Positions 53,295 through 61,925 of a DNA stretch of 64,000 nucleotides are shown piece after piece. The position numbers and the translations under genes were made by a program. The stretch's first letter is position 1. Each line of letters starts with the position of its first letter. The stretch is taken from assembly GCA_964612855.1 (NCBI GenBank), contig CAZTDR010000002.1, forward strand, positions 12,082 through 76,081, written 5' to 3'. This DNA is from DATIJJ01 sp964612855 (GTDB lineage: Bacteria > Pseudomonadota > Gammaproteobacteria > DSM-16500). Below the pieces are notes generated by a model that was not told the origin of the DNA, made no database searches, and was given only the letters and a program-made list of their open reading frames with translations.

Positions 53295-55208
53295 ATGCGT
53301 AAACGAATTGCCATAAAAGATCATCTACATGAGATTCAATTAATCAGCCAGCGCTGCATAACGATTCTCGTCCTCATGATAATTTTAATTACTTTGCTGA
53401 TTATTCGTCTGTCCTATTTGCAGCTTGCCAATCACGATCATTTTACCACGCTGTCGCAAAAAAACTGGCTAGATCTTGTTCCGCTGGAACCGACTCGCGG
53501 TCTGATTTATGATCGGAACGGGGTTTTACTGGCAGACAATGTGCCTGTTTATAGTTTGGATATTATTCCTAATAAAATTATTAACTTACCGCGAACGCTG
53601 GCGGAAATTGCCAAAATTATACCGCTTTCCGATAACGATATTGCCCAATTTCAAAAACAATTAAAACAGCATAGACGATTTGATAATGTGACTTTAAAAA
53701 TGCGTTTGGCAGAGGATGAGGTCGCTCGCTTCGCTGAAAACCAACACCGCTTTCCCGGCGTCTTAGTCAAAGCACGTTTAATGAGGCGTTACCCGTTCAT
53801 TAATAGCTTAAGCCATGTACTCGGTTATGTCGGACGAATTAATACGGATGAATTAAAAGAAATTGATGCGATAAATTATAGTGCAACTAATTATATTGGA
53901 AAATTAGGCATTGAAAAATTTTATGAAGATGAATTACATGGCACCGTAGGTTATGAACAAGCGGAAAATGATGCCAGTGGTCAAGCGTTGCGTGTGTTAA
54001 ATCAAATTAAACCTATCCCCGGAAAAAATTTATATTTAACGATTGATAGCAAATTGCAAACAGAAGTTGAAAAAGCATTGGCAGGCCATCGCGGTGCGGT
54101 GGTTGCAATTCAACCTAGCACGGGCCAAATTCTTGCCATGGTCAGTGAACCTTCTTATGATCCCAATGTCTTCGTAGAAGGAATTAACACACAAGATTTC
54201 CAAGCATTACAACAATCACTTGATCGCCCACTTTACAATCGCGCTTTACGTGGACTCTACCCTTTTGCCTCGACCATCAAACCATTTATTGCTATTCAAG
54301 GTCTCGATACCGGTGTGGTGTCTCCGGACTATACAATTTTTGATCCCGGTTGGTATAAATTAAATAACAGTAGTCATATTTTTCATGATTGGAAAAGGCA
54401 TGGGCATGGATCCGTCAATGCGTTCAGGGCTATTGCGAGCTCTTGTGATACTTATTTTTTTAATTTAGCCCATCTGTTAGGCATTCAACGTATTGATAAT
54501 ATTTTAGAGAGATTTGGTTTTGGTGAGTTGACCGGTATTGATATGGAAGAAGAATTACCTGGCGTGGTTTCTTCGCCTGCTTGGAAGCGTAAAGTAAAAG
54601 GCGCGCCCTGGTATGAAGGCGATACGCTGAATTCTGGCATCGGACAAGGGTTCATGCAAGTGACGCCACTCCAGCTCGCAACGGGAGTCACCGTGATTGC
54701 CAATCATGGCAAACGATTAACGCCCCATTTATTGCTTGCCGCTCAACAACCAGGTAAAGCGGTAGAAATTCAGAAACGGGTTCTGCAACAGCCGGTTAAT
54801 CTGCGTGATCCTGCTATTTGGAACATTATTATTAATGCCATGCAAGGCGTGATTACGGCTCCGGGAGGTACTGGCTATCATTTCGGCAAAATTGGACCTT
54901 ATACGGTCGCTGCTAAGACAGGAACCGCGCAAGTTCATTCAATTAAGCATTATAATCCTGACGAAGATCGTGAAGATCAAAGTAAATTGCCCGAAAGATT
55001 GCGGGATAACTCCCTCTTTATCGCATTTGCTCCCGTTGAAGACCCTAAAATTGCGATCGCAGTGATTGTTGAAAATGATTCCGCCGCGAGCATGGTCGCC
55101 AGACAAATTCTAGATTATTATCTCATCGGGCCACCTCTGGTTTTACCTGTAAAGCCGCCCGTTAATCCAACTAAAGTTCAAGGAAATAGTGCCAATGTCA
55201 TTCACTAG
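53295..55208 (+). CDS. mrdA: Penicillin-binding protein 2
   Basis: Class B transpeptidase of the elongasome. The 637-residue protein has one membrane helix near residue 30, the N-terminal pedestal motif EPTRGLIYDRNG, the active-site S326-T-I-K329 (E. coli PBP2 has S330), the second motif SSCDTYFF where SxN is replaced by SCD as in other PBP2s, and KTG in AAKTGTAQV. It overlaps rodA by 14 bp, the conserved mrdA-mrdB pairing. Confidence 0.95.
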   Translation: MRKRIAIKDHLHEIQLISQRCITILVLMIILITLLIIRLSYLQLANHDHFTTLSQKNWLDLVPLEPTRGLIYDRNGVLLADNVPVYSLDIIPNKIINLPRTLAEIAKIIPLSDNDIAQFQKQLKQHRRFDNVTLKMRLAEDEVARFAENQHRFPGVLVKARLMRRYPFINSLSHVLGYVGRINTDELKEIDAINYSATNYIGKLGIEKFYEDELHGTVGYEQAENDASGQALRVLNQIKPIPGKNLYLTIDSKLQTEVEKALAGHRGAVVAIQPSTGQILAMVSEPSYDPNVFVEGINTQDFQALQQSLDRPLYNRALRGLYPFASTIKPFIAIQGLDTGVVSPDYTIFDPGWYKLNNSSHIFHDWKRHGHGSVNAFRAIASSCDTYFFNLAHLLGIQRIDNILERFGFGELTGIDMEEELPGVVSSPAWKRKVKGAPWYEGDTLNSGIGQGFMQVTPLQLATGVTVIANHGKRLTPHLLLAAQQPGKAVEIQKRVLQQPVNLRDPAIWNIIINAMQGVITAPGGTGYHFGKIGPYTVAAKTGTAQVHSIKHYNPDEDREDQSKLPERLRDNSLFIAFAPVEDPKIAIAVIVENDSAASMVARQILDYYLIGPPLVLPVKPPVNPTKVQGNSANVIH

Positions 55209-56340
55209 CGCTATCAAACATCGACTGATCAAACCCGAAAGCGGCAGTTCCGGTTATCGTTCTTTTTGGCAATATATTCATATAGATGTGCCGTTATTAT
55301 TTGGAATAATATTATTAATTACAGCTGGGTTGATTATTCTTTACAGTGCAAGCAATCAAAACATGCAAATGGTGGAACAACAAATTTTTCATATTGGCCT
55401 CGGATTTGCGTTAATGCTTTTATTCGCGCAAATTCATCCTATCACCTATCAACGTTGGGCGCTGTGGGCCTATTTATTAGGTGTGGTTTTATTAATAGCG
55501 GTGTTACTCGGCGGTCATATAGGTAAAGGCGCTGAACGATGGTTGAATTTGGGTTTTATACGCTTTCAACCTTCTGAAATAATGAAACTCGCTTTACCTA
55601 TGTTTTTAGCCTGGCATTATCACCGTATTCATTTGCCTTTATCTCCTTCGGCTATTCTTTTTTCCGCGATTATTATTCTTATTCCCGTTTTACTCACAGC
55701 CAAACAACCCGATTTAAGTACGGCACTTTTATTAATTATTGCTGGCGGCAGCGTATTATTGCTGGCGGGATTAAGTTGGTATTTGATCGGTTTGCTGATG
55801 ACGATGGGGGCTGCTAGCGCGCCATTTGTATGGTATTTATTACATGATTATCAACGCCAACGGGTACTGACTTTTTTAAATCCGGAACGCGATCCTTTAG
55901 GCTCAGGATATCATATCATTCAATCGAAAATTGCAATTGGATCGGGCGGATTATTTGGCAAAGGATGGTTAAATGGTACGCAGTCCCACTTACACTTTTT
56001 GCCAGAGCATTCCACCGATTTTATTTTTGCTGTGTGTGGTGAAGAATTTGGTTTCATCGGCAATCTTATTTTGATCGTTATTTTTATGGCAATTATTAGC
56101 CGTGGTCTTTACATTACCATGCGGGCACAAGATACATTTAATCGCCTACTCGCAGGCAGTTTAACATTGACATTTTTTGTCTCTTTTTTTGTTAATATGG
56201 GCATGGTCACAGGAATATTGCCTGTTGCGGGATTGCCATTACCGCTGGTGAGTTATGGCGGTTCTTCGATGATGACGTTAATGGCAAGTTTCGGTATCCT
56301 TATGTCTATTCAAACGCATCGGAAGTTATTAACGACATAG
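55195..56340 (+). CDS. rodA: Rod-shape-determining glycosyltransferase RodA
   Basis: SEDS peptidoglycan polymerase working with PBP2. The 381-residue protein has about ten membrane helices and family motifs such as GKGAERWLNLGFIRFQPSE, the KQPDLSTALL stretch with the catalytic Asp, HLHFLPEHSTDFIFAVCGEE, and PLPLVSYGGSSM. I chose the ATG at 55195 because AAGGA lies at a proper distance; a GTG two codons upstream is the alternative. Confidence 0.95.
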   Translation: MSFTSAIKHRLIKPESGSSGYRSFWQYIHIDVPLLFGIILLITAGLIILYSASNQNMQMVEQQIFHIGLGFALMLLFAQIHPITYQRWALWAYLLGVVLLIAVLLGGHIGKGAERWLNLGFIRFQPSEIMKLALPMFLAWHYHRIHLPLSPSAILFSAIIILIPVLLTAKQPDLSTALLLIIAGGSVLLLAGLSWYLIGLLMTMGAASAPFVWYLLHDYQRQRVLTFLNPERDPLGSGYHIIQSKIAIGSGGLFGKGWLNGTQSHLHFLPEHSTDFIFAVCGEEFGFIGNLILIVIFMAIISRGLYITMRAQDTFNRLLAGSLTLTFFVSFFVNMGMVTGILPVAGLPLPLVSYGGSSMMTLMASFGILMSIQTHRKLLTT

Positions 56341-56401
56341 GTAGAGTACGGCGCGCGGGGCTCTTATGATGTCAGGTGAAATTTATAGTTAAGGAACAAA
56401 C

Positions 56402-57343
56402 ATGCTACGTCGATTTCTATTCGTATTCTGGATCATTTTTTTCTTACCTCAATTGGCTCTAGCCAATTTTTCAGATAACCCCGATGTTAAAACGTTTATT
56501 AATCAAATGGTGCATAAACATCATTTTGCCAAACCCGAATTAGTGGCGCTTTTTAATCAAGTTAAGCTACGGCCTATTGTTATACGCAGTGTAAAAGCGC
56601 CTTTAGAACAAAAACCTTGGTATACCTATCAAATGCTGTTTGTCACAGAATGGCGAATCCGTCAGGGGGTCGAATTTTGGAAAAAATATCAAGATGTGTT
56701 AGAGCGCGCCGAAAAAATGTATGGCGTACCCGCCAGCATTATTGTTGCAACGATTGGTGTTGAAACCAAATACGGTAAAAATATTGGGGAACATCGGGTG
56801 ATTGACGCCTTATCCAATATCGCTTTCAGTGATTCTCCGCGCGCTCCTTTTTTCCGCAGTGAATTGGAACAATTTTTACTGCTCGTGCGCGAACAACACT
56901 TAGATCCTTTCAAAATCATGGGTTCTTATGCAGGCGCCATTGGGCAACCACAATTTATGCCTAGCAGTTATCGACATTATGCAGTGAATTTTTCAGGCAA
57001 CTCCAAAATAGATTTAACGCACAATGAAGTTGATGTGATTGGCAGCGTGGCAAATTATTATCAAAAACATGGTTGGAAATCGAATCAACCGGTTGCTATT
57101 CGAGCGAGCATACAACGACAACCGTTTGGTTTTTTAACGCATACTGCAACGCCTATTATTCCGGAAACACAGCAAAAACTAAAAGTGATTGAGTTACATG
57201 GTTATTTTGGTAGAGAATACTGGTTAGGTTATTCTAATTTTGATGTGATTAAACGCTATAATCCAAGCAATCTGTATGCCATGGCGGTATATCAATTAAG
57301 TTATTACATTTCAATGTTAAAAGGGAAGACAGATAATGCCTAA
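56402..57343 (+). CDS. mltB: Membrane-bound lytic murein transglycosylase B
   Basis: Cleaves the glycan strands of peptidoglycan. The 313-residue protein has a signal peptide (FLFVFWIIFFLPQLALA) and the catalytic E121 in TIGVETKYGKNIG, followed by YAGAIGQPQFMPSSYRHYAV. No lipobox cysteine is seen, so it is probably a soluble periplasmic form rather than a lipoprotein. The AAGGAA site is good and the 3' end overlaps rlpA by 8 bp. Confidence 0.93.
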   Translation: MLRRFLFVFWIIFFLPQLALANFSDNPDVKTFINQMVHKHHFAKPELVALFNQVKLRPIVIRSVKAPLEQKPWYTYQMLFVTEWRIRQGVEFWKKYQDVLERAEKMYGVPASIIVATIGVETKYGKNIGEHRVIDALSNIAFSDSPRAPFFRSELEQFLLLVREQHLDPFKIMGSYAGAIGQPQFMPSSYRHYAVNFSGNSKIDLTHNEVDVIGSVANYYQKHGWKSNQPVAIRASIQRQPFGFLTHTATPIIPETQQKLKVIELHGYFGREYWLGYSNFDVIKRYNPSNLYAMAVYQLSYYISMLKGKTDNA

Positions 57344-58193
57344 GATGAAACTGAGATCCATCAGTACTTTTTTTCTCATCGGTTTATTCTTATTGCTGAA
57401 CGCTTGCTCCACCGTAAGTAAAAAAGATGGCCCCCCCCCTTTCAATGTTGATGCATCAAAAGTGCCTGATGCCGTACCTAAAGTTGAACCACGCGCCAAA
57501 TATGGCAATCTTGCTTCTTATCGCGTATTTGGTAAAAAATATCATGTCATGACATCCAGTAAAAACTATGAAGAACAAGGCACTGCTTCCTGGTACGGCA
57601 CAAAATTTCATGCACAACGTACGTCTAGTGGAGAACGCTATGACATGTTAGCCATGACAGCCGCGCATAAGACCTTGCCATTACCGACGTATGTGCAAGT
57701 CACCAATTTACGCAATGGTAAAAAAATTATTGTTAAAGTGAATGACCGGGGTCCTTTCGAAGGAAATCGATTAATTGATTTATCTTACGTTGCTGCTAAA
57801 AAATTGGGCATGATAGGTCACGGCACCACTTACGTTGATGTCAAAGCTATTGATCCAACCAGATTTGATAAAAATAGATTTGATAAACCCACTTATACGC
57901 AAGATTTCTATCTCACGGATAACCGTGTACACGTGCCAGAAGTGCCTCCGACTCACGTCGCGCGAACATCAGGTGTTTATCTTCAAGTAGGGGCATTTAA
58001 AAATAAAACGCTCGCTGAAAATATGAAAAAGCGGTTGAATAAAATGGTTGCTTCCCCTATCAACATTACGCAACTGGCTTCTCACAACAAATTATATCGT
58101 GTACAAATTGGTCCTATTAAAGATGGAGCAACAGCTCAACATATTGCACAAAAATTAAAAGAGGTGGGTTTAAATTCGCATCAGATGACATAA
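57336..58193 (+). CDS. rlpA: RlpA septal-ring lipoprotein
   Basis: Lytic transglycosylase acting on stem-peptide-free glycan. The 285-residue protein has a lipobox LLNAC with lipidated C24, the double-psi barrel domain (GTASWYGTKFHAQRTSSGE to LIDLSYVAAKKLGM) with H111 and D137 matching the catalytic pair known in Pseudomonas RlpA, and a C-terminal SPOR domain (VYLQVGAFKNKTLAENMKK, YRVQIGPI) for binding denuded septal glycan. Ribosome binding site AAGGGAAG. Confidence 0.94.
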   Translation: MPKMKLRSISTFFLIGLFLLLNACSTVSKKDGPPPFNVDASKVPDAVPKVEPRAKYGNLASYRVFGKKYHVMTSSKNYEEQGTASWYGTKFHAQRTSSGERYDMLAMTAAHKTLPLPTYVQVTNLRNGKKIIVKVNDRGPFEGNRLIDLSYVAAKKLGMIGHGTTYVDVKAIDPTRFDKNRFDKPTYTQDFYLTDNRVHVPEVPPTHVARTSGVYLQVGAFKNKTLAENMKKRLNKMVASPINITQLASHNKLYRVQIGPIKDGATAQHIAQKLKEVGLNSHQMT

Positions 58194-58204
58194 GTATTAT
58201 GTAA

Positions 58205-58238
58205 TGGGTGGTGGGCACGCTGCGCTTAGCTCACCATC
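58205..58238. repeat. REP-like palindrome, family D
   Basis: GGTGGTGGGCACGCTGCGCT with AGCTCACCA, a slightly degenerate hairpin between rlpA and rseP. It contains an ATG (58204) that extends the rseP frame falsely. Confidence 0.65.
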
Positions 58239-58257
58239 GCTTTCGAGGTATATCCAT

Positions 58258-59610
58258 TTGCTAACTTTTTTAATAACTGTCGTTGGCATTATTTTAACGC
58301 TGTTATTGATTATCGGTATACATGAACTCGGACACTTTTTAGCCGCTCGATTTTTAGGGATTAAAGTGTTACGTTTTTCCATTGGTTTTGGTAAAACCTT
58401 ATGGAGTCGCTACGATAAAAAAGGTACCCAGTATGTTCTTGCTGCTATCCCTTTGGGCGGCTATGTCAAAATGCTCGATGAAAATGAGCAGCCGATTTCT
58501 TTGGAAGAGTCATATTTAGCCTTCAACCGCCAGCCGTTTTATAAAAAATGTATCATTGTTCTCGCCGGCCCCCTCGCTAATTTTTTGCTCGCCTTTTTTT
58601 TATATTGGTTGCTTTTTATCATAGGATTTCAGTCGCTCGTTCCGATTGTTGGCAAAGTGACGCCTCATTCCATTGCAGCAGAGGCAGGTATTCAACCTAA
58701 TTATCGCATCGTGAGCATTGATCAAGTGCCAACCTCGAGTTGGATGAGTGTCATCATACGTATTTTGTCTCGCTCAGGCGATACCGATAAGATGACTGTC
58801 GAATTGGCTGCTCCCTTAAGTCAAGTCAGCAAAAATTATCAATTAAATTTAACTCATTGGCACATGGATGATTTAAAACCGGATCCCTTAGCCAGTTTAG
58901 GCATCCAACTCTTTGAGCCTGAAGTGCCACCTATTATTGATAAAATACTCCCGCATTCTCCCGCCTTAGGCATCTTACAAACGGGCGATAAAATTCTCAC
59001 GGTGAATAACATCAAAATAACCGATTGGTTAGAGTTCGTGGCGCAAATTTCTCACCATCCTGCAGAAAAAATAACCTTGGTTTTGGAGCGCAAGGGTAAA
59101 AAGCAGACCGTGCAGCTTGTCACCGATTCTCGTCGTGGCTTTTTAAAAGGTAAGTATGGTTGGTTAGGGGTTATCCCTTATGTTACCTGGCCAAAAGGGG
59201 TATTGCAGAATAACAAATATAACGTTATAACAGCGCTTTTTTATGCTTGGCAAAATACTTATGACTTTATTCATTTGAATTTGCGAGTGATTGGAAAATT
59301 GTTAATGGGGAAAGTCTCATTACAAAGTTTAGGCGGCCCTATCGCTATTTTTCAAAATGCCGGCATTGCGTTAAACCAAGGCATGGCTCCTTTTTTAAGT
59401 TTTTTAGCTTTTTTAAGTATTTCGGTGGGCGTGATTAATATTTTGCCCATCCCAGGATTAGATGGTGGCCATTTACTGTTTCAGTTGATTGAGGCTTTTT
59501 TAAAACGCCCTATCCCAGAACGAATTTTGTTATTAAGTTATCGGTTAGGGTTAATCGCTTTATTCTTGCTTATCTTTCAATCACTTATCAATGATATGTT
59601 GCGGTTTTGA
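58258..59610 (+). CDS. rseP: RseP site-2 zinc protease
   Basis: Intramembrane protease of regulated proteolysis; in E. coli it cuts RseA to release sigma-E. With the TTG start at 58258, supported by GAGGT at the right distance, it has 450 residues as in E. coli, and HELGH falls at residues 22-26, the E. coli positions. Two PDZ domains follow (about 110-300) and the third metal motif is NILPIPGLDGGHL. Neither bamA nor dxr is adjacent, unlike the usual arrangement. Confidence 0.94.
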   Translation: MLTFLITVVGIILTLLLIIGIHELGHFLAARFLGIKVLRFSIGFGKTLWSRYDKKGTQYVLAAIPLGGYVKMLDENEQPISLEESYLAFNRQPFYKKCIIVLAGPLANFLLAFFLYWLLFIIGFQSLVPIVGKVTPHSIAAEAGIQPNYRIVSIDQVPTSSWMSVIIRILSRSGDTDKMTVELAAPLSQVSKNYQLNLTHWHMDDLKPDPLASLGIQLFEPEVPPIIDKILPHSPALGILQTGDKILTVNNIKITDWLEFVAQISHHPAEKITLVLERKGKKQTVQLVTDSRRGFLKGKYGWLGVIPYVTWPKGVLQNNKYNVITALFYAWQNTYDFIHLNLRVIGKLLMGKVSLQSLGGPIAIFQNAGIALNQGMAPFLSFLAFLSISVGVINILPIPGLDGGHLLFQLIEAFLKRPIPERILLLSYRLGLIALFLLIFQSLINDMLRF

Positions 59611-59617
59611 TAATGTT

Positions 59618-59650
59618 CTTAAGGTTCTCTTAAGCTAAATACAGTATTGT
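59618..59650 (+). promoter_or_regulatory. Promoter with PmrA-like direct repeat upstream of the Ser/Thr-rich orphan
   Basis: CTTAAG-GTTCT-CTTAAG (59618-59634) is an exact YTTAAK-N5-YTTAAK box. TATTGT follows after 10 bp at 59645-59650, and the ATG is 43 bp further. The same spacing is seen upstream of the ankyrin gene. Confidence 0.5.
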
Positions 59651-59693
59651 GAGCTGATTATTTTTTGTACTTTTTTAACTAATTAGGTGATTT

Positions 59694-60206
59694 ATGACTA
59701 GTTCCTCAAAGCTTACCCCTTGGGAAAGCGTAGTGAAAGATCTAACAACTATAATAGATGAAGAAAAACAGGATGTTACAAGATCTTATGATAGAATGTT
59801 AGACGAAGTGGTGAGGTATTGCGCAGAGGGTTGTGATTATACGCAAATAAGTAAATCGGATGTAGAAACCACTTTAGAACAAAACGGAAGTGATATGGTG
59901 AGCAAAGAATTCACAGAGCGTTTTGTTAGTTGCTTGTTCAAAGTTTTTCTTGGACAAGATAAAGAAACCTTTGGTGACTTTCTTAATGATTTTTTTGTGC
60001 AGCAAGCAGAGTATAAGAAGCTTGATTTGACTACCTTTATAGATACTGACAAAACGAGAAGTCGGAGCTCTACGGTTTCTTCTACTGTTTCGGTTCAGGG
60101 TCTTTTTACTTCTTCTCCCACTTCTAATTCGAATAGTTCTAGTACCAGCACGGGGCCAGGGAGCACCATTTCCAGTCTGATGAATACTACTTCCAAATCT
60201 ATCTGA
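59694..60206 (+). CDS. Ser/Thr-rich orphan protein
   Basis: A 170-residue protein I do not recognise. The first 115 residues are charged and probably helical (WESVVKDLTTIIDEEKQDVT, SKEFTERFVSCLFKVFLGQD). The last 50 are almost all Ser, Thr, Asn and Gly (TSSPTSNSNSSSTSTGPG), likely disordered. There is no signal peptide. Composition is AT-rich. The TAGGTGA ribosome binding site and a promoter with a PmrA-like box support expression. A secreted effector is one possibility. Confidence 0.6.
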   Translation: MTSSSKLTPWESVVKDLTTIIDEEKQDVTRSYDRMLDEVVRYCAEGCDYTQISKSDVETTLEQNGSDMVSKEFTERFVSCLFKVFLGQDKETFGDFLNDFFVQQAEYKKLDLTTFIDTDKTRSRSSTVSSTVSVQGLFTSSPTSNSNSSSTSTGPGSTISSLMNTTSKSI

Positions 60207-60229
60207 TTAATCCATACACAAAATATTGA

Positions 60230-60262
60230 CCCGGGTTTGAGGCGGAGCTCCACCCGGGCTAC
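60230..60262. repeat. REP-like palindrome, family E
   Basis: CCCGGGTTTGAGGCGGAGCT closing with CCACCCGGGCTAC. The complement reads GTAGCCCGGGTGGAGC, a form of REP seen widely in gammaproteobacteria. The only copy in the window. Confidence 0.75.
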
Positions 60263-60316
60263 GGTCTTTTAGCAATAAGTGATATCATGCTTGCCATATA
60301 AAAATAAAGGCAACTT

Positions 60317-61441
60317 ATGATTATAGAACCCACTCTTATACTCTCTGCTATCAGCGTATTTTTAGCGATCATGGTTGTTATTTTGTTTATGCGGCAACAG
60401 GCCAAACAACAAGATCTTCAAACCTTAAAAATTTTACAAGATACCTTGCAGCAAGGCTTTCAAGAAACGCGTTTGCAAGTGAAAACGGCATTGACTGACT
60501 ATTCAAATGATGTCAGTAAACGTGTGGATACGCTGACACAAGCCACTGATTTGCGTTTAAAAGAAATTAACCAGCAAGTGGAGAAACGCTTAGCAGAAGG
60601 GTTTGAAAAAACCAATGAAACATTTGGCAATATTACGAAACGCTTGGCATTAATTGACGCTGCACAACAAAAAATCACCGAATTATCCGGCAATATTGTC
60701 AATCTGCAAGAAATTTTAACGGATAAACGCTCGCGCGGGGCATTTGGCGAAGTGCAGCTTTCCGCATTGATTCGCAATGTCATACCGGAACAGCATTTTT
60801 CTTTGCAGCATACCTTAAGCAATGGAAAACGGGGGGATTGCATGTTATTTCTTCCTGAACCCACCGGAAATATCATGATTGATGCTAAATTTCCACTCGA
60901 AAATTTTAAAATTTTGATTGATGTGACTCGCACCGAACCCGAAAGAAAAATTGCTGAATCTCAATTTAAAATCGACATTCGTAAACATATTCAAGATATT
61001 GCGGAAAAATACATCATTGCTGGCGAAACAGCGGATGGGGCTATCATGTTTATTCCTGCTGAAGCTATTTTCGCAGAAATACATGGAAAATACCCAGAAT
61101 TAGTGGAAGCAGCCCATCGAGCCAAAGTCTGGATGGTGTCTCCTACCACGATGATGGCCATCTTAACGACCGCACGAGCTGTACTCAAAGATGCGGCCAC
61201 CCGCCAACAGCTACATATTATCCAAAAACATTTAAATATGCTGGCCAGTGATTTTGAACGTTTTCAAAAACGCATGGATAATCTCGCTCGTCATATTGAA
61301 CAGGCACATGCCGATGTCAGTGATGTAAATACTTCTGCGAAAAAGATTACTCAGCGCTTTGGTCAAATAGAAAAGGTGGAATTAGAAGGGTTGCTGGCGG
61401 AAGCTCCTTCTTTGCCACTTTCTGCTGAGGACTCTGTTTAA
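60317..61441 (+). CDS. rmuC: DNA recombination protein RmuC
   Basis: Putative nuclease-like protein that limits inversions at short inverted repeats. The 374-residue protein has an N-terminal membrane helix, a long coiled coil (about 25-135), and the RmuC core with RGAFGEVQLSALIRNVIPEQ, LPIDAKFP-type IMIDAKFPLENF and FIPAEAIFAEI. It is shorter than E. coli RmuC (475). The abundance of inverted repeats around it is a coincidence I cannot interpret. Confidence 0.92.
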   Translation: MIIEPTLILSAISVFLAIMVVILFMRQQAKQQDLQTLKILQDTLQQGFQETRLQVKTALTDYSNDVSKRVDTLTQATDLRLKEINQQVEKRLAEGFEKTNETFGNITKRLALIDAAQQKITELSGNIVNLQEILTDKRSRGAFGEVQLSALIRNVIPEQHFSLQHTLSNGKRGDCMLFLPEPTGNIMIDAKFPLENFKILIDVTRTEPERKIAESQFKIDIRKHIQDIAEKYIIAGETADGAIMFIPAEAIFAEIHGKYPELVEAAHRAKVWMVSPTTMMAILTTARAVLKDAATRQQLHIIQKHLNMLASDFERFQKRMDNLARHIEQAHADVSDVNTSAKKITQRFGQIEKVELEGLLAEAPSLPLSAEDSV

Positions 61442-61442
61442 G

Positions 61443-61479
61443 ATGGTGGTGGGCGCGCTGTGCTTTGCCCACCCGCTAC
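61443..61479. repeat. REP-like palindrome, family D
   Basis: GGTGGTGGGCGCGCTGTGCT and GCCCACCCGCTAC, so the complement begins GTAGCGGGTGGGC. It lies directly after the rmuC stop codon. Confidence 0.82.
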
Positions 61480-61501
61480 ATTTGCTACTTGTTAAAACTA
61501 T

Positions 61502-61529
61502 TTGGCATTTTGTGCATTTTATGTATAAT
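61502..61529 (+). promoter_or_regulatory. Sigma-70 promoter of the 72-residue secreted protein
   Basis: TTGGCA at 61502-61507, a 16-bp spacer and a perfect TATAAT at 61524-61529, about 40 bp before the ATG at 61570. One of the best promoters in the window. Confidence 0.75.
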
Positions 61530-61569
61530 AAGGCTGTACGAAATGCTTGACATCACAGGGAGATCGACT

Positions 61570-61788
61570 ATGAGGAAGCTAAATTTGGCGCTATTAGCCC
61601 TATTTATCAGCTTTAATACGAATGCTACAACGAGTCTTAATAATGCAATTACCAAAAGCTTAGACAGACAAGCCAGCAACCAAAATCAACCTTCCACTAT
61701 TGTATATGGTGGTAAAGATATTTCGCGTTCAATTGTTGCTGTTGCGCATGAAAATACATGGACCAAACAACAGGTCTTATTAGGTTAA
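61570..61788 (+). CDS. 72-residue secreted protein of unknown function
   Basis: I do not recognise this short protein. It starts with a signal peptide (RKLNLALLALFISFNTNA), leaving a mature chain of about 53 residues with no cysteines (SLDRQASNQNQPSTIVYGGK to the end). The start has an AGGGAG site. It is a complete single-gene unit: strong promoter, short leader, and a strong intrinsic terminator 10 bp after the stop. Codons upstream of 61570 in the same frame belong to the promoter region. Confidence 0.65.
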   Translation: MRKLNLALLALFISFNTNATTSLNNAITKSLDRQASNQNQPSTIVYGGKDISRSIVAVAHENTWTKQQVLLG

Positions 61789-61797
61789 TCTCTTATT

Positions 61798-61836
61798 ACC
61801 CAATGCTTCATTGATTGATGAAGCGTTGGGTTTTTA
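61798..61836 (+). terminator. Intrinsic terminator
   Basis: A long hairpin ACCCAATGCTTCAT ... ATGAAGCGTTGGGT with a short loop and one mispair, followed by TTTTTAT. It ends the 72-residue protein gene. Confidence 0.88.
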
Positions 61837-61925
61837 TCTAGTGCTGTTCCTACGCCATCATATCATACCCACAAGTCATAAAAGCGCTGCGATTGTAGGT
61901 TTTGATGACAATAAAAAAATAAACT

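Noticed and set aside
60317..61441. RmuC as part of a defence or repeat-handling system
   Set aside because: rmuC is a common housekeeping gene; nearness to inverted repeats is not evidence because the repeats are everywhere in the window.
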